Below are positions 1 through 9,803 of a DNA stretch of 64,000 bases, in pieces. The notes under the pieces are model-generated. The model was given only the letters and a program-made list of their open reading frames with translations. It did not search any database and had not been told where the DNA came from. Each line of letters opens with the position of its first letter. The first letter of the stretch is position 1. Both the position numbers and the translations under genes were made by a program. The stretch lies in contig JAWKHX010000005.1 in the NCBI GenBank assembly GCA_041394605.1, positions 248,001 through 312,000 on the forward strand, read 5' to 3'. Source of the stretch: UBA668 sp041394605. GTDB taxonomy: Bacteria; Actinomycetota; Acidimicrobiia; Acidimicrobiales; Ilumatobacteraceae.

Positions 1-261
1 GAACACCAGCAGCCGGTTCGGCTCCACGGCCAGGTAGCAGCCGGCATTGGGGTAGCGCTCGCCCTCGGGCGACTCCATCGTGGTGACGCAGCGCCCGCCG
101 GGGCGCAGGTCCAGCTCGGCGGCGACGGTCTTCCACGGGGCCGGGGTGAACCACTGCATCAGCAGCTCCGGCTCGGTCCAGGCGGCCCACACCCGCTCGG
201 GGGCGACGGCGATGGTGCGCTCCAGCACCAGGTCGAGGGCGGGGTTGGGGGTGTAGCTCAC
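1..261 (-). CDS. AHSA1/SRPBCC-family protein (partial, 3' end cut by window edge)
   Basis: Reading the minus strand from a GTG at 261 gives MSYTPNPALDLVLERTIAVA, then a stretch with PERVWAAWTEPELLMQWF and LDLRPGGRC. This is the first half of the AHSA1 (SRPBCC, helix-grip) fold used in many small ligand-binding or toxin-response proteins. The start overlaps the stop of the upstream ArsR-type gene by 4 bp (GTGA), so the two are translationally coupled. ArsR plus SRPBCC is a common two-gene unit in actinobacteria; the ligand is unknown. The C-terminal half lies outside the window. Confidence 0.85.
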   Translation of the reverse strand, partial: MSYTPNPALDLVLERTIAVAPERVWAAWTEPELLMQWFTPAPWKTVAAELDLRPGGRCVTTMESPEGERYPNAGCYLAVEPNRLLVF

Positions 262-641
262 GTGTGCTCCTTGGGGCGTGCCGGGACGGCGGTGTGATTG
301 GTGGTGATGAGAAGGTGGTCGAGCTGGTCGAGGCGGCGTTCCCAGTGGTTGCGGAACTCGGCCAGCCAGGCCGATGCCAGCTGCAGCGCGCCGGGCGCCA
401 GCTGGTAGGTGCGGGTGCGCCCGCTCTTGTGCGAGCTGACGATGCCCGCCGCCTCCAGCACGCCCATGTGCTGCATGAACGACGGCAGCGCCATGGCGAA
501 CGGGCGGGCGAGCTCGCTGGCCGACGCCGGGGCGACGCTCAGCCGCTCCACCACCGCCAGCCGGGTGGGGTCGGCCAGCGCATGGAAGATCCCCGGCAGG
601 TCCGACCGCATGGCCGTCAGCGCCGAGGGAAGGTTAGGCAT
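258..641 (-). CDS. ArsR-family winged-helix repressor
   Basis: A 127-residue ArsR/SmtB-type regulator. It contains HALADPTRLAVVERL (about residues 20-34), a helix-turn-helix with ASELARPFAMALPSFMQHM, and the wing ending in GRTRTYQL. No clustered Cys/His metal site is seen, so it probably senses a non-metal ligand or acts constitutively, like many ArsR proteins paired with SRPBCC proteins. The ATG lies inside an 18-bp palindrome and is 7 nt from a good -10 box, so the transcript is probably leaderless and autoregulated. It is the first gene of the pair with the AHSA1 gene. Confidence 0.9.
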   Translation of the reverse strand: MPNLPSALTAMRSDLPGIFHALADPTRLAVVERLSVAPASASELARPFAMALPSFMQHMGVLEAAGIVSSHKSGRTRTYQLAPGALQLASAWLAEFRNHWERRLDQLDHLLITTNHTAVPARPKEHT

Positions 642-650
642 ATGCCTAAC
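633..650. promoter_or_regulatory. Perfect palindrome (ArsR operator) over the arsR-type start codon
   Basis: GTTAGGCATATGCCTAAC is a perfect 18-bp palindrome. It covers the ATG of the ArsR-type gene and touches its -10 box. Palindromes of this TTAGGCA-TGCCTAA kind are typical ArsR-family operators. Binding here would block transcription start, so negative autoregulation of the ArsR/AHSA1 unit is the simple reading. Confidence 0.75.
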
Positions 651-677
651 TATAACGGGAGCGCGATCGTCTGTCGA
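649..677 (-). promoter_or_regulatory. Promoter of the ArsR/AHSA1 unit
   Basis: On the minus strand TCGACA (677-672) and TATAGT (654-649) are 17 nt apart. The expected transcript start is at or next to the A of the ATG at 641, which implies a leaderless mRNA. The -10 box overlaps the 633-650 palindrome. Confidence 0.7.
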
Positions 678-743
678 GTCGAAATCGGAATGAAGTGAAA
701 CGGAGGAGGGAGGCGGGGGACAGCCGGCGGCGCCGCCCCTCGC

Positions 744-2390
<1,647 letters not shown>

Positions 2391-2412
2391 GCCCCCGAGT
2401 GTACGGAGGGGC

Positions 2413-3702
2413 TCAGCGGGCCAAGGCCTCGATCAGATCCGCGGCCTTCGCCGTGCCGTTGCGGCCGCGGATGACGGCGGCGTTGGCGGTCATCCGCTCC
2501 GCCAGCGCCGTGTCGGCCAGCAGGGTCTCCAGCGCGCCGGTCAACTCGTCGTCGGCGAAGCCGTACGTGTCCAGCCGCCGCCCGTAGCCCAGCTCGTGCA
2601 CCCGCTGGGCGTTGTCGTACTGGTCCCAGAACAGGGGCAGCAGGATCATCGGCTTGCCGAAGTGGAACGCCTCGGTGGTCGTGTTGTTGCCGCCGTGGGT
2701 GATCACCAGATCCACCAGCGGCAGCACGTTGGTCTGCGGCACCTGGGCGTCGCCCCACATGTTCGACGGCAGGTCGTACTCGTCGGCCAGCGGGCCCTTG
2801 GACACGATGAACCGGTGGTTGGTGCGGCCCAGCACGCCCACCAGCCGCTTCATCAGGTCCACGTCGGCGGACCCCAGCGAGCCGAGCGACAGGTACACCA
2901 ACCGGCTGGACGGGTCGTTCGAGCGCAACGCCTCCGGCACCTCGAACGGCGCGTCCGTGGTGCGCACCGAGCTGTCCAGCCGGTGCCAGTTCGCACCGAG
3001 CGGCCGGCGCTCCGTGTAGTCGGCCACCTCCGGGTACAGGTAAAGGTTCAGCGCGCCCTCGTGGATGAACTCCAGGTCCGCCAAGGGCGGCGCCCCGCAC
3101 GACTGCACCCAGTCGTTGCACGCCGCCCACATCTCCCGGTGGGTGCGGTCGTACTCGGCACGGAAGTCGGCCCACTGGCTGCGGTCGTCGCTGGGCAGGC
3201 CGCCGAACGTGGGCGGGATGTCCGGCCCCTTCATCTCCAGCGGCTGGCAGCTGACCGACCGCACGAACGGCACGCCCGCGGTCACCAGCGCAGGGAACGC
3301 GTTCACGTTGTCCTCGATGATCACGTCCGGCTGCTGGCGGGCGATGATCTCCTCCAGGTGCGGCTGGCAATACATCGCCCCGTCGATCAGCGCCTGCCAC
3401 GTGGGCTTGATGAACTGGTCCAGCTGCTCGATGGTCGGCAGGCGGAACACGGGCGCCGTGTCACGGATGAAGTCGATCCAGAACTGGCCTGCGGCCTCTG
3501 CGGGCGCGTCAGGGTCCTCCGGCGCCGGCTCTGCCAGGTGCACCAGGTCCTCCACGAAGCCCAGCGCCTCCAGCCTCCCCTCCCAGCTGGCCTCGGCGGC
3601 GAAGATCACGGTGTGCCCCCGCTGGCGCAGGATGTTGCCGATCCCGATGCAGTTGTTGGTGGGGCCGTAGGCACTCTCGGGCATGAACAGGAAGCGGGCC
3701 AT
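2413..3702 (-). CDS. MGT-family GT1 glycosyltransferase
   Basis: A 429-residue GT-B fold glycosyltransferase of the UDP-glucuronosyl/macrolide-glycosyltransferase family. The N terminus (MARFLFMPESAYGPTNNCIG) and RGHTVIFAAE form the acceptor-side Rossmann fold. The donor-binding signature near the C terminus reads VDLVITHGGNNTTTEAFHFG, followed by KPMILLPLFWDQYDNAQRV. The reading frame is open upstream to 3993, but that extension lacks family resemblance and overlaps the divergent kinase gene, so the ATG at 3702 is chosen. Such enzymes glycosylate small lipophilic acceptors; the substrate cannot be told from sequence. Confidence 0.88.
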   Translation of the reverse strand: MARFLFMPESAYGPTNNCIGIGNILRQRGHTVIFAAEASWEGRLEALGFVEDLVHLAEPAPEDPDAPAEAAGQFWIDFIRDTAPVFRLPTIEQLDQFIKPTWQALIDGAMYCQPHLEEIIARQQPDVIIEDNVNAFPALVTAGVPFVRSVSCQPLEMKGPDIPPTFGGLPSDDRSQWADFRAEYDRTHREMWAACNDWVQSCGAPPLADLEFIHEGALNLYLYPEVADYTERRPLGANWHRLDSSVRTTDAPFEVPEALRSNDPSSRLVYLSLGSLGSADVDLMKRLVGVLGRTNHRFIVSKGPLADEYDLPSNMWGDAQVPQTNVLPLVDLVITHGGNNTTTEAFHFGKPMILLPLFWDQYDNAQRVHELGYGRRLDTYGFADDELTGALETLLADTALAERMTANAAVIRGRNGTAKAADLIEALAR

Positions 3703-3733
3703 GCCCGTTTCTACCTCAGTAGGGTGAGCGCGT

Positions 3734-4717
3734 ATGCACGAGGGGGAGTCCGCGGCGCTGGCCGGCCGGGTGTGCGGGCGACCCTTCGTGGGCGAGGCCC
3801 CGGTCACCGTGGACCAGACCAACCACAGCGTCGTCGTCGGCGGCGAGGTGGTGGTGAAGTGGCTGGTGCCGCCCGTGCCCGCCCCGCACCCCGGTGTCGA
3901 ACTGCTGGCCCACCTGGCCCACGCCCGCTTCGATGACATGCCGCCCTTCCTCGGCGCGGAGGAGCGTGACGGCACGGTCGTCGCCCTCGTCACCGGCTAC
4001 CTGCCCGGCGCCCAGGACGGGTGGGACTGGTTCGTGGACGACGTGGACGCGTGGCTCCGGGAGGGTGCGACCGCCGACGGCCTCGACACCCTCGCCTCCT
4101 CCGCCGCCCGGATGGGCGCGCTCACGGCCCGCCTCCACGTCGCCCTCTCCACCCTCCAACGGTCCACCGTGGCGGCCCGGCTGTACCACGCCCAGGCCGT
4201 CGAACTGCTCGACCGCGTGTGCCGTGAGGTGACCGGGGAGGAGTGCGACCGCCTACGCGCCGCCGGCGACGCGGTGGTGGAGGCGCTCCGCCCCCTGGAC
4301 TGCCCGGACATGCTGACCGCCCACCGCATCCACGGCGACCTCCACGCCGGCCAGTTCCTCCGCAGCGGCGACCGCCTGGTGGTCACGGACTTCGACGGCA
4401 ACCCGCTGGCCGACCCCCGCGAGCGCCGCATGCCCCAGTCGCCGCTGCGCGACCTGGCCTCGCTGCTCCAGTCGCTGGACCATGTCGGCCGCATCGTGGT
4501 GAAGCGCCGCCACCCCGACCGCGGCGCCGACGTGGACCGCTTCATCGCCGACGCCACGCAGGCCGCCCTCACCGCCTACCGCGCCGATCGCCCGGTGCGC
4601 GACGACCTCCTCGCCGCCCTCCGCGTCGCCCAGGAACTGCACGAGTTCCACTACGCCGTCACCCACCTCCCCCGCTGGCTCTACGTCCCCGACGCCGCCC
4701 TCCCCGCCCTCCTGTAG
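3734..4717 (+). CDS. APH/maltokinase-like sugar kinase
   Basis: A 327-residue protein of the aminoglycoside-phosphotransferase/ChoK kinase fold. The catalytic loop is HGDLHAGQF (H200-G-D202) and the metal-binding aspartate is in TDFDGNP (D219). LPGAQDGWDWFVDD and QSPLRDLASLLQSLDH resemble maltokinases (Mak/Pep2), which phosphorylate maltose in the trehalose-glycogen route. Those are usually about 440-460 residues, so this is a short relative. No treS or glgE is nearby, so the substrate is open. A TAGGGT -10 (3720-3725) lies 8 nt before the ATG, so translation is probably leaderless. Confidence 0.75.
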   Translation: MHEGESAALAGRVCGRPFVGEAPVTVDQTNHSVVVGGEVVVKWLVPPVPAPHPGVELLAHLAHARFDDMPPFLGAEERDGTVVALVTGYLPGAQDGWDWFVDDVDAWLREGATADGLDTLASSAARMGALTARLHVALSTLQRSTVAARLYHAQAVELLDRVCREVTGEECDRLRAAGDAVVEALRPLDCPDMLTAHRIHGDLHAGQFLRSGDRLVVTDFDGNPLADPRERRMPQSPLRDLASLLQSLDHVGRIVVKRRHPDRGADVDRFIADATQAALTAYRADRPVRDDLLAALRVAQELHEFHYAVTHLPRWLYVPDAALPALL

Positions 4718-4760
4718 TCCCCGCCCCGCCCGGTCCCGCCCCCAACCCTCTCTCCTCGCC

Positions 4761-4813
4761 GAACTTGTCGCGGCCGTGACCGGGGATTCCCGTGGTCGGG
4801 CCGCGACAAGTTC
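4761..4813 (+). repeat. 53-bp hairpin repeat, copy 1
   Basis: A 53-bp intergenic element with 15-bp perfect arms (GAACTTGTCGCGGCC and its complement) around a 23-nt core. The same element occurs at 11811, 12416 and 55081, always the same length and in the same orientation. It sits between the kinase gene and the SIS-domain gene. It resembles REP-type intergenic repeats, but none of the known families is recognised. Confidence 0.9.
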
Positions 4814-4874
4814 GATTCGAGGGGAGGGGGAGGGTTCAACGGGGGGCGGGCGCGGGTGCGCGAGGCTGAGGGTG

Positions 4875-5834
4875 ATGACGCCCGAGGGGTTCCGCGCCGA
4901 CCTGGAGGCCACGCCCACCGCCCTCCTCGCGCTCGCCGACGCGCTGGACGACGTGGACTGGCCGGTGGCCCGCGGCGACCGCCTGATCCTCACCGGCATG
5001 GGCAGCTCCTGGTTCGCCGCCGAGACCGCGGCGCGGCGGATGCGTGCCGCCGGCATCAAGGTCACCGCCGAGATCGCGTCTGCGGAAGCGCTGGCCCCGC
5101 CCGCCCGCGACCTCACCGTCGTCGGCATCACGGCCGGGGGCGGCAGCCTGGAGACCCTGCGCCACCTCGCCGCCCACCGCGGCCGCAGCCACACCGTCGC
5201 CCTCACCAACAACACCGCCGCCGACCTGCCCGCGGACGACGTGGTCCACCTCCACGCCGGCGACGAGGCCGGCGGGGTGGCCTGCCGCAGCTACGTCCAC
5301 ACGCTGGTGCAACTGCTGCACCTCGAGCACCAGATGGCCGGCAGCGTGCCCGCCCTGCCCGACCGCGTGGCCCGCGCCGCAGCCGCGGCCGAGCACCTGC
5401 TGGACACGGAGGACGACTGGCTGCCCGCCGTCGCCCGCACCCTCCACGGCCCCGACGGCACATGGCTGCTGGCCCCGGCCGAGCGGCTGGCCAGCGCACT
5501 CCAGGGCGCGCTGATGCTGCGTGAAGGCCCACGCCGCCCGGCCGACGGCTGCGAGACCGGCGACTGGTGCCATGTGGACGTGTACCTCACCAAGACGCTC
5601 GACTACCGGGCCCTCGTCTTCACCGGCAGCCGCTATGACGACGACGCCCTGCGGTGGATGCGTGAGCGGCGCAGCACCTTTGTCGCCGTCGGCGGCCCGC
5701 TGGCCGGCGCGGCCACGACGGTGCGCTTCCCCGGCGACGACGACCCGGTGGTGGCCCTGCTGGCCGAGATCCTGGTGCCCGACCTCGTGGCATCGCGCTG
5801 GTGGTCGGACGGGGCGGCCGCGACCGGCGGATAG
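4875..5834 (+). CDS. SIS-domain protein (GlmS isomerase-domain-like)
   Basis: A 319-residue protein made of two SIS (sugar isomerase) subdomains, as in the isomerase half of GlmS and in AgaS/FrlB-like deglycases. The phosphosugar-binding motifs are ILTGMGSSWFAAE (about 37-49) and GITAGGGSLETL (about 86-97). The C-terminal part has ALQGALMLREGPRRPADGCE, the position of the GlmS-like catalytic segment. No glutaminase domain is present, so it is not a complete GlmS. The frame is open further upstream, but that part is Gly/Arg-rich non-family sequence and runs into the hairpin repeat; the ATG at 4875 starts the domain (an in-frame GTG is at 4872). The substrate is unknown. Confidence 0.8.
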   Translation: MTPEGFRADLEATPTALLALADALDDVDWPVARGDRLILTGMGSSWFAAETAARRMRAAGIKVTAEIASAEALAPPARDLTVVGITAGGGSLETLRHLAAHRGRSHTVALTNNTAADLPADDVVHLHAGDEAGGVACRSYVHTLVQLLHLEHQMAGSVPALPDRVARAAAAAEHLLDTEDDWLPAVARTLHGPDGTWLLAPAERLASALQGALMLREGPRRPADGCETGDWCHVDVYLTKTLDYRALVFTGSRYDDDALRWMRERRSTFVAVGGPLAGAATTVRFPGDDDPVVALLAEILVPDLVASRWWSDGAAATGG

Positions 5835-5837
5835 CGT
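5832..5837 (+). promoter_or_regulatory. -10 box for the M14 peptidase (leaderless GTG)
   Basis: TAGCGT lies 7 nt upstream of the GTG at 5845, placing the transcript start at the start codon. No clear -35 is visible because the upstream bases are coding sequence. Confidence 0.5.
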
Positions 5838-5844
5838 CCACCGG

Positions 5845-7509
5845 GTGACCTACGCCTTCGACCGCTTCCTCCGCCACGACGAGCTCACCGAGTGGCTGCA
5901 CACCACCGCCGCGGCCCACCCGGGCCTGATGACCGTCGAGTCCTACGGGCACTCCCACGAGGGGCGCGACCTGTGGCTGGCCACCATCACCGACACCTCC
6001 ACCGGCGCGGCCGACACCAAGCCGGCGCACTGGGTGGACGCCAACATCCACGCCATCGAGGTCACCGGCGGTGTCGCCGCGCTGCACCTCATCCACCACC
6101 TCGTCACCGGGTTCGGCAGCAACGCCACGGTCACCGAGGCGCTGCGCACCCGCACGTTCTACGTCGCCCCGCGGGTGAACCCGGACGGGGTGGAGTGGGC
6201 GCTGGCGGACACGCCCCGCTTCCGCCGCAGCAGTGTGCGCAACTGGCCCTGGAAAGACGGCCACCTGGACCCCGGCCACCACGAGAAGGACATCAACGGC
6301 GACGGCACCATCCGCTCCATGCGGGTGCCGGACCCGAACGGCAACTGGATGCCCTCGCCCGACGAGCCGCGCCTGATGGTGCGGGTGCCACGCGACGGCG
6401 CACCCGCCGGCGCCACCCGGTACCGGATGCTGTGGGAGGGCGAGATCCTCGACTACGACGGCTTCACCGCCCCCACCGCCCGGCCGCCGCAGCGGCTGGA
6501 CATGAACCGCAACTTCCCCGCCGGCTGGGGCACGGGCGTGCCCGGCAGCGGCGACCACCCCCTCAGCGAGCCGGAGATCGACGCCCTCGTGCGCGCCGTG
6601 GTGGCCCGCCCGAACATCTGCGGCTACAACGCCTACCACACGTCCGGCGGGGTGCTGCTGCGCCCCAGCAGCGTGCAGGCCGACAGCGCGATGGACCCGA
6701 TGGACGTCTGGGTCTGGAAGCAGTTCTCCGAGACCGGCACGGCGCTCACCGGGTACACCGCCCACAGCGTGTTCGAGGACTTCACGTTCGACCGCAGCGA
6801 GACGATGAGCGGCGCCGCCGACGACTGGGCGTACGAGCACCTCGGCGTGTTCAGCTGGACCACCGAGTTCTGGGACGTCATCCAGCAGGCCACCGGCACC
6901 AAGTCCGGCACCCACATCTGGTACACCGGCCCCACCGACGCCGAGGAGATGGGCGTCTACCGCTGGGCCGTGGAGCACCACCCGGAGGCCTACGCCGACT
7001 GGACCTCGTTCGACCACCCGCAGCTCGGCACGGTGGAGATCGGCGGGTGGGACGAGGTGTTCTTCTGGGCCAACGCGCCCGGTTCCCGCCTGCTGGACGA
7101 GGTGCGCCCGCACGCCGAGTTCGCCGTCCACCAGGCGCTGTGCTCGCCGCGGCTGGAGCTCCTCCACACCGCGGTCGTGCCGCTGGGTGGCGACTCGTAC
7201 CGGGTGGAGGTCGGCCTGGCCAACACCGGCTGGCTGCCCACCGACGTCAGCCACAAGGCGCGCAAAGCCAGGATGGTCCTGCCGCTGGTCGCCGAACTCT
7301 CCGGTGCGCCCGTCGTCGGTGGCCCCGCCCGTCAGGAGCTCGGCCAGCTCGCCGGCCGGTTGGACATGCAGTTCGCCTATGGCAAGCACGACGGCACGCC
7401 GGACCGCCTGCTGGTCCGCTGGGTGGTGCAGGCCGCCGCCGGCACCACGGTGACGGTCACCGCCACCCACCCCCGCGCCGGCCACGTGTCCACCACCATC
7501 ACCCTGTAG
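5845..7509 (+). CDS. M14-family zinc carboxypeptidase
   Basis: A 554-residue metallocarboxypeptidase. Zinc ligands are in the HxxE motif NIHAIE (H70, E73) and in YNAYHTSGG (H265); VNPDGVEW and MNRNFPAGWG form the substrate-binding region, and the catalytic Glu is in TTEFWDV (E341). The C-terminal 110 residues form a beta-rich domain. No signal peptide is visible, so it is probably cytoplasmic. A TAGCGT -10 (5832-5837) overlaps the stop of the SIS gene and lies 7 nt before GTG 5845, fixing a leaderless start. The frame is open upstream to 5521, but that part overlaps the SIS gene. Confidence 0.88.
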   Translation: MTYAFDRFLRHDELTEWLHTTAAAHPGLMTVESYGHSHEGRDLWLATITDTSTGAADTKPAHWVDANIHAIEVTGGVAALHLIHHLVTGFGSNATVTEALRTRTFYVAPRVNPDGVEWALADTPRFRRSSVRNWPWKDGHLDPGHHEKDINGDGTIRSMRVPDPNGNWMPSPDEPRLMVRVPRDGAPAGATRYRMLWEGEILDYDGFTAPTARPPQRLDMNRNFPAGWGTGVPGSGDHPLSEPEIDALVRAVVARPNICGYNAYHTSGGVLLRPSSVQADSAMDPMDVWVWKQFSETGTALTGYTAHSVFEDFTFDRSETMSGAADDWAYEHLGVFSWTTEFWDVIQQATGTKSGTHIWYTGPTDAEEMGVYRWAVEHHPEAYADWTSFDHPQLGTVEIGGWDEVFFWANAPGSRLLDEVRPHAEFAVHQALCSPRLELLHTAVVPLGGDSYRVEVGLANTGWLPTDVSHKARKARMVLPLVAELSGAPVVGGPARQELGQLAGRLDMQFAYGKHDGTPDRLLVRWVVQAAAGTTVTVTATHPRAGHVSTTITL

Positions 7510-7532
7510 GCACGATCACGCTCTGACGGGCG

Positions 7533-8936
7533 TCAGCGCAGCTCGGGCAGCACCACGCTGGCGTCGAGGCCGGCGCGGTCCGGCCGGTTGCGCAGCTCGG
7601 CGCGGCCGCCGCTCAGCTGGGCGAGGTGGCGCACCACCGCCAGGCCGATGCCTGACCCGCCGTGCGGCGCGTCCGGTGCCCGCCAGAAGCGGTCGAACGC
7701 GTGGGCCAGATGGTCGGGCCTCATGCCCGGGCCCTCGTCCACCACGTGCACGGCGATCTCCCGGTGGCGGGTGACGGCGGCGATGGTGATGGTGTCGCCA
7801 GGTGCCGCCACGCCGAACGCGTTGTCCACGTAGTTGTCGACGATCTGCTCCAACGCGTTCGGCACCGCCCGCGCCCGCAGGCCGTCCTCGGCGCTGGTCA
7901 GCAGGCGGACGCCACGCTCCTCGCACAACGATGCCCACACGTCGGCCCGCTCGCGGACCAGCGCGGTGACGTCCACCTCGACGAGTTCCGGTGTCGACCC
8001 CTCGCTGCGGGCGATCATCAGCAACCCCTCGACCAGCCGCTGCAGCCGTTCGGTCTCCTCGCCCGCTGCCTCGATGCGCTCCCGTGCGCCCACCGGGTCC
8101 TCGTCCACCATCGCGGCCGCCCGCTCCAGCTGCAGGCGCAACGCCGTCAGCGGCGTGCGCAACTGGTGTGAGGCGTCGCCGGCGAACGACTTCTGCTGGT
8201 CCAGCAGGGCCGATATCTGTTCGGTCATCGAGTTGAACGAGGTGGCCAGGCTGCGGATCTCCTTCGCCCCCTCGTTGGTGGCGGCCCGCCCACTGAAGTC
8301 GCCCGCGGCCAGCCGCTCCGTGCTGCGCTGGAGGCGACGCAGGGGCGAGGTGATGCCGTTGGCGATGAACACTGCGGCCAGTGCTGCACCGAGCAATGAG
8401 ATGCCGCCCACCAGCAGCAGCCCGCGGGTCTTCTCGTTGACCCGGTCGTCCACCACCGACGCGGCGAACGTGATCCGCACCGCGCCCACCACGGTGCCGC
8501 CGGAGATCACCGGCACGGCCACGTAGACCAGGTCGCCGACGTCCTGCGACGTGCGTTCGCCGGTGGCTGGGTCGCCGGCCAGCGCGGAGACGAACTCGGG
8601 CCGGTTGGAGAAGTCGTCGCCCGCCTGGTCGTCTGCATCGCTGGACACCACGACACCCGCCTCGGCGTCGACGATGACCACTCGTCCACCGCCGGTGGCG
8701 ACGTACTGCTTGATCGAGGCCTCCAGGCGCTCGGTGGTTGCCGCCACCTCGTCGGGCGTGGTCTCGCCGGACAGCAGGTCCTCCGACGTGCCGGCGATGA
8801 GGAAGGCGTCGCGCTCCAGGCCGGCGAGCACCCGGTTGTACTCGGTGTCGCGGAGGTAGGAGGCCAGCGGGATGTCCTGGGCCAGCAGCACCATGGCGAC
8901 CAGGGCGGCGAAGGCGGCGAACAGCCGCCACTTCAT
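7533..8936 (-). CDS. Sensor histidine kinase of an OmpR-type two-component system
   Basis: A 467-residue membrane kinase. Transmembrane helix 1 (about residues 4-20) and a second one with LLLVGGISLLGAALAAVFIA enclose an extracytoplasmic sensor domain of the double-Cache/sCache type (VVIVDAEAGVVVSS, DLVYVAVPV). A HAMP linker (SPLRRLQRSTERLAAGDF) follows, then the H box DASHQLRTPLTAL (His about 257), the N box QIVDNYVDNAFG, and the G boxes DEGPGM and GGSGIGLAVV. The ATG at 8936 overlaps the regulator stop by 4 bp (ATGA). The in-frame extension up to 8984 lies inside the regulator gene and is not used. The signal is unknown. Confidence 0.93.
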   Translation of the reverse strand: MKWRLFAAFAALVAMVLLAQDIPLASYLRDTEYNRVLAGLERDAFLIAGTSEDLLSGETTPDEVAATTERLEASIKQYVATGGGRVVIVDAEAGVVVSSDADDQAGDDFSNRPEFVSALAGDPATGERTSQDVGDLVYVAVPVISGGTVVGAVRITFAASVVDDRVNEKTRGLLLVGGISLLGAALAAVFIANGITSPLRRLQRSTERLAAGDFSGRAATNEGAKEIRSLATSFNSMTEQISALLDQQKSFAGDASHQLRTPLTALRLQLERAAAMVDEDPVGARERIEAAGEETERLQRLVEGLLMIARSEGSTPELVEVDVTALVRERADVWASLCEERGVRLLTSAEDGLRARAVPNALEQIVDNYVDNAFGVAAPGDTITIAAVTRHREIAVHVVDEGPGMRPDHLAHAFDRFWRAPDAPHGGSGIGLAVVRHLAQLSGGRAELRNRPDRAGLDASVVLPELR

Positions 8937-9610
8937 CCCGGTGGCTCCATGCGGAATCCGACGCCGCGCACCGCCTGGATCCACTCGTGCGCGCCGAGCT
9001 TCTTGCGGATCGACGCGACGTGCGCGTCCACGGTCTTCGTCGGGCCGTACCAGTGGGCGTCCCAGACGTTCTCGAGGATCTCCGTGCGGGTGCGAACGGC
9101 GCCGATGTCCGTCGCCAGGAAGGCCAGCAGGTCGAACTCTTTCGCCGTGAGCTGGACCTCCTCACCGTCGAGGTGCACCCGGCGGGAACGGCGGTCGATG
9201 CGCAGCGCGCCGATGGTCTGTGGTGCGGAGGGGTCCTCCGCCGTGGCGCCCTCGCCGTTCACCGACGTGCGCCGGGCGACGGCGCGGATGCGGGCGACCA
9301 GCTCACGGAAGCTGAACGGCTTGGTGACGTAGTCGTCGGCGCCCAACTCCAGTCCGAGCACGCGATCGAACTCCTCCGACCTGGCGGTCAGCATGATGAT
9401 CGGCGCCGCCGAGCGGGCGCGGAGCTGGCGGCAGACGTCGCGGCCGTCCATGTCCGGCAGGCCGAGGTCCAGCAGCACCATGTCGAAGCCCTCGGCCTCC
9501 AGCGCCGCGCTGCCGGTTGGCGCATGGTCCACGACGAAGCCGTTGGCCCGCAGTCCTTCCAGCAGCGACTCGGCGATCGACCGGTCGTCTTCCACCAGCA
9601 GCAACCTCAC
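8933..9610 (-). CDS. OmpR/PhoB-family response regulator
   Basis: A 225-residue two-domain regulator. The receiver domain has the acidic pair EDD (8-9), the phosphoacceptor in LLDLGLPDMDG (D48), the Thr in MLTARSEE and the Lys in TKPFSFRE. The C-terminal winged helix has LDGEEVQLTAKEFDLLAFLA and VDAHVASIRKKLG. The start is taken as GTG 9610, directly before RLLLVEDD; upstream sequence in the frame has no family resemblance. A CAGACT -10-like box ends 6 nt before it. The gene is first in a two-gene unit with the kinase and is divergent from the Asp/His-tail protein, its likely target. Confidence 0.93.
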   Translation of the reverse strand: MRLLLVEDDRSIAESLLEGLRANGFVVDHAPTGSAALEAEGFDMVLLDLGLPDMDGRDVCRQLRARSAAPIIMLTARSEEFDRVLGLELGADDYVTKPFSFRELVARIRAVARRTSVNGEGATAEDPSAPQTIGALRIDRRSRRVHLDGEEVQLTAKEFDLLAFLATDIGAVRTRTEILENVWDAHWYGPTKTVDAHVASIRKKLGAHEWIQAVRGVGFRMEPPG

Positions 9611-9671
9611 CCGCCAAGTCTGCCCCGGGCGATGGCACCGTGGGCGTTCCCTGCGGCCATCCGGGCGAGAA

Positions 9672-9689
9672 TTGGACGTTTCTTGGACG
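9672..9689. promoter_or_regulatory. 11-bp-period direct repeat (candidate OmpR-type regulator box)
   Basis: TTGGACG occurs at 9672-9678 and again at 9683-9689, exactly 11 bp apart on the same helix face, in the divergent region between the response regulator and the exported Asp/His-tail gene. PhoB/OmpR-type regulators bind direct repeats of this period. The box lies about 32 bp upstream of the TACGAT -10 at 9721. Confidence 0.5.
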
Positions 9690-9720
9690 GGTTGCCCCCG
9701 CCCCTTGGGCCGGTGCGCCG

Positions 9721-9726
9721 TACGAT
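9721..9726 (+). promoter_or_regulatory. -10 box for the Asp/His-tail protein
   Basis: TACGAT fits the TANNNT consensus, giving a 5' leader of about 70 nt before the ATG at 9804. No good -35 is seen at 16-19 nt spacing, as expected for an activator-dependent promoter. Confidence 0.4.
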
Positions 9727-9803
9727 TCCGGTGCTGGTGGGCGTCGAGCAGTCGAGCGCTGCACCGCCGTTCCTGTCCGAACCCTCGTCCACCCGGAGGC
9801 CAC

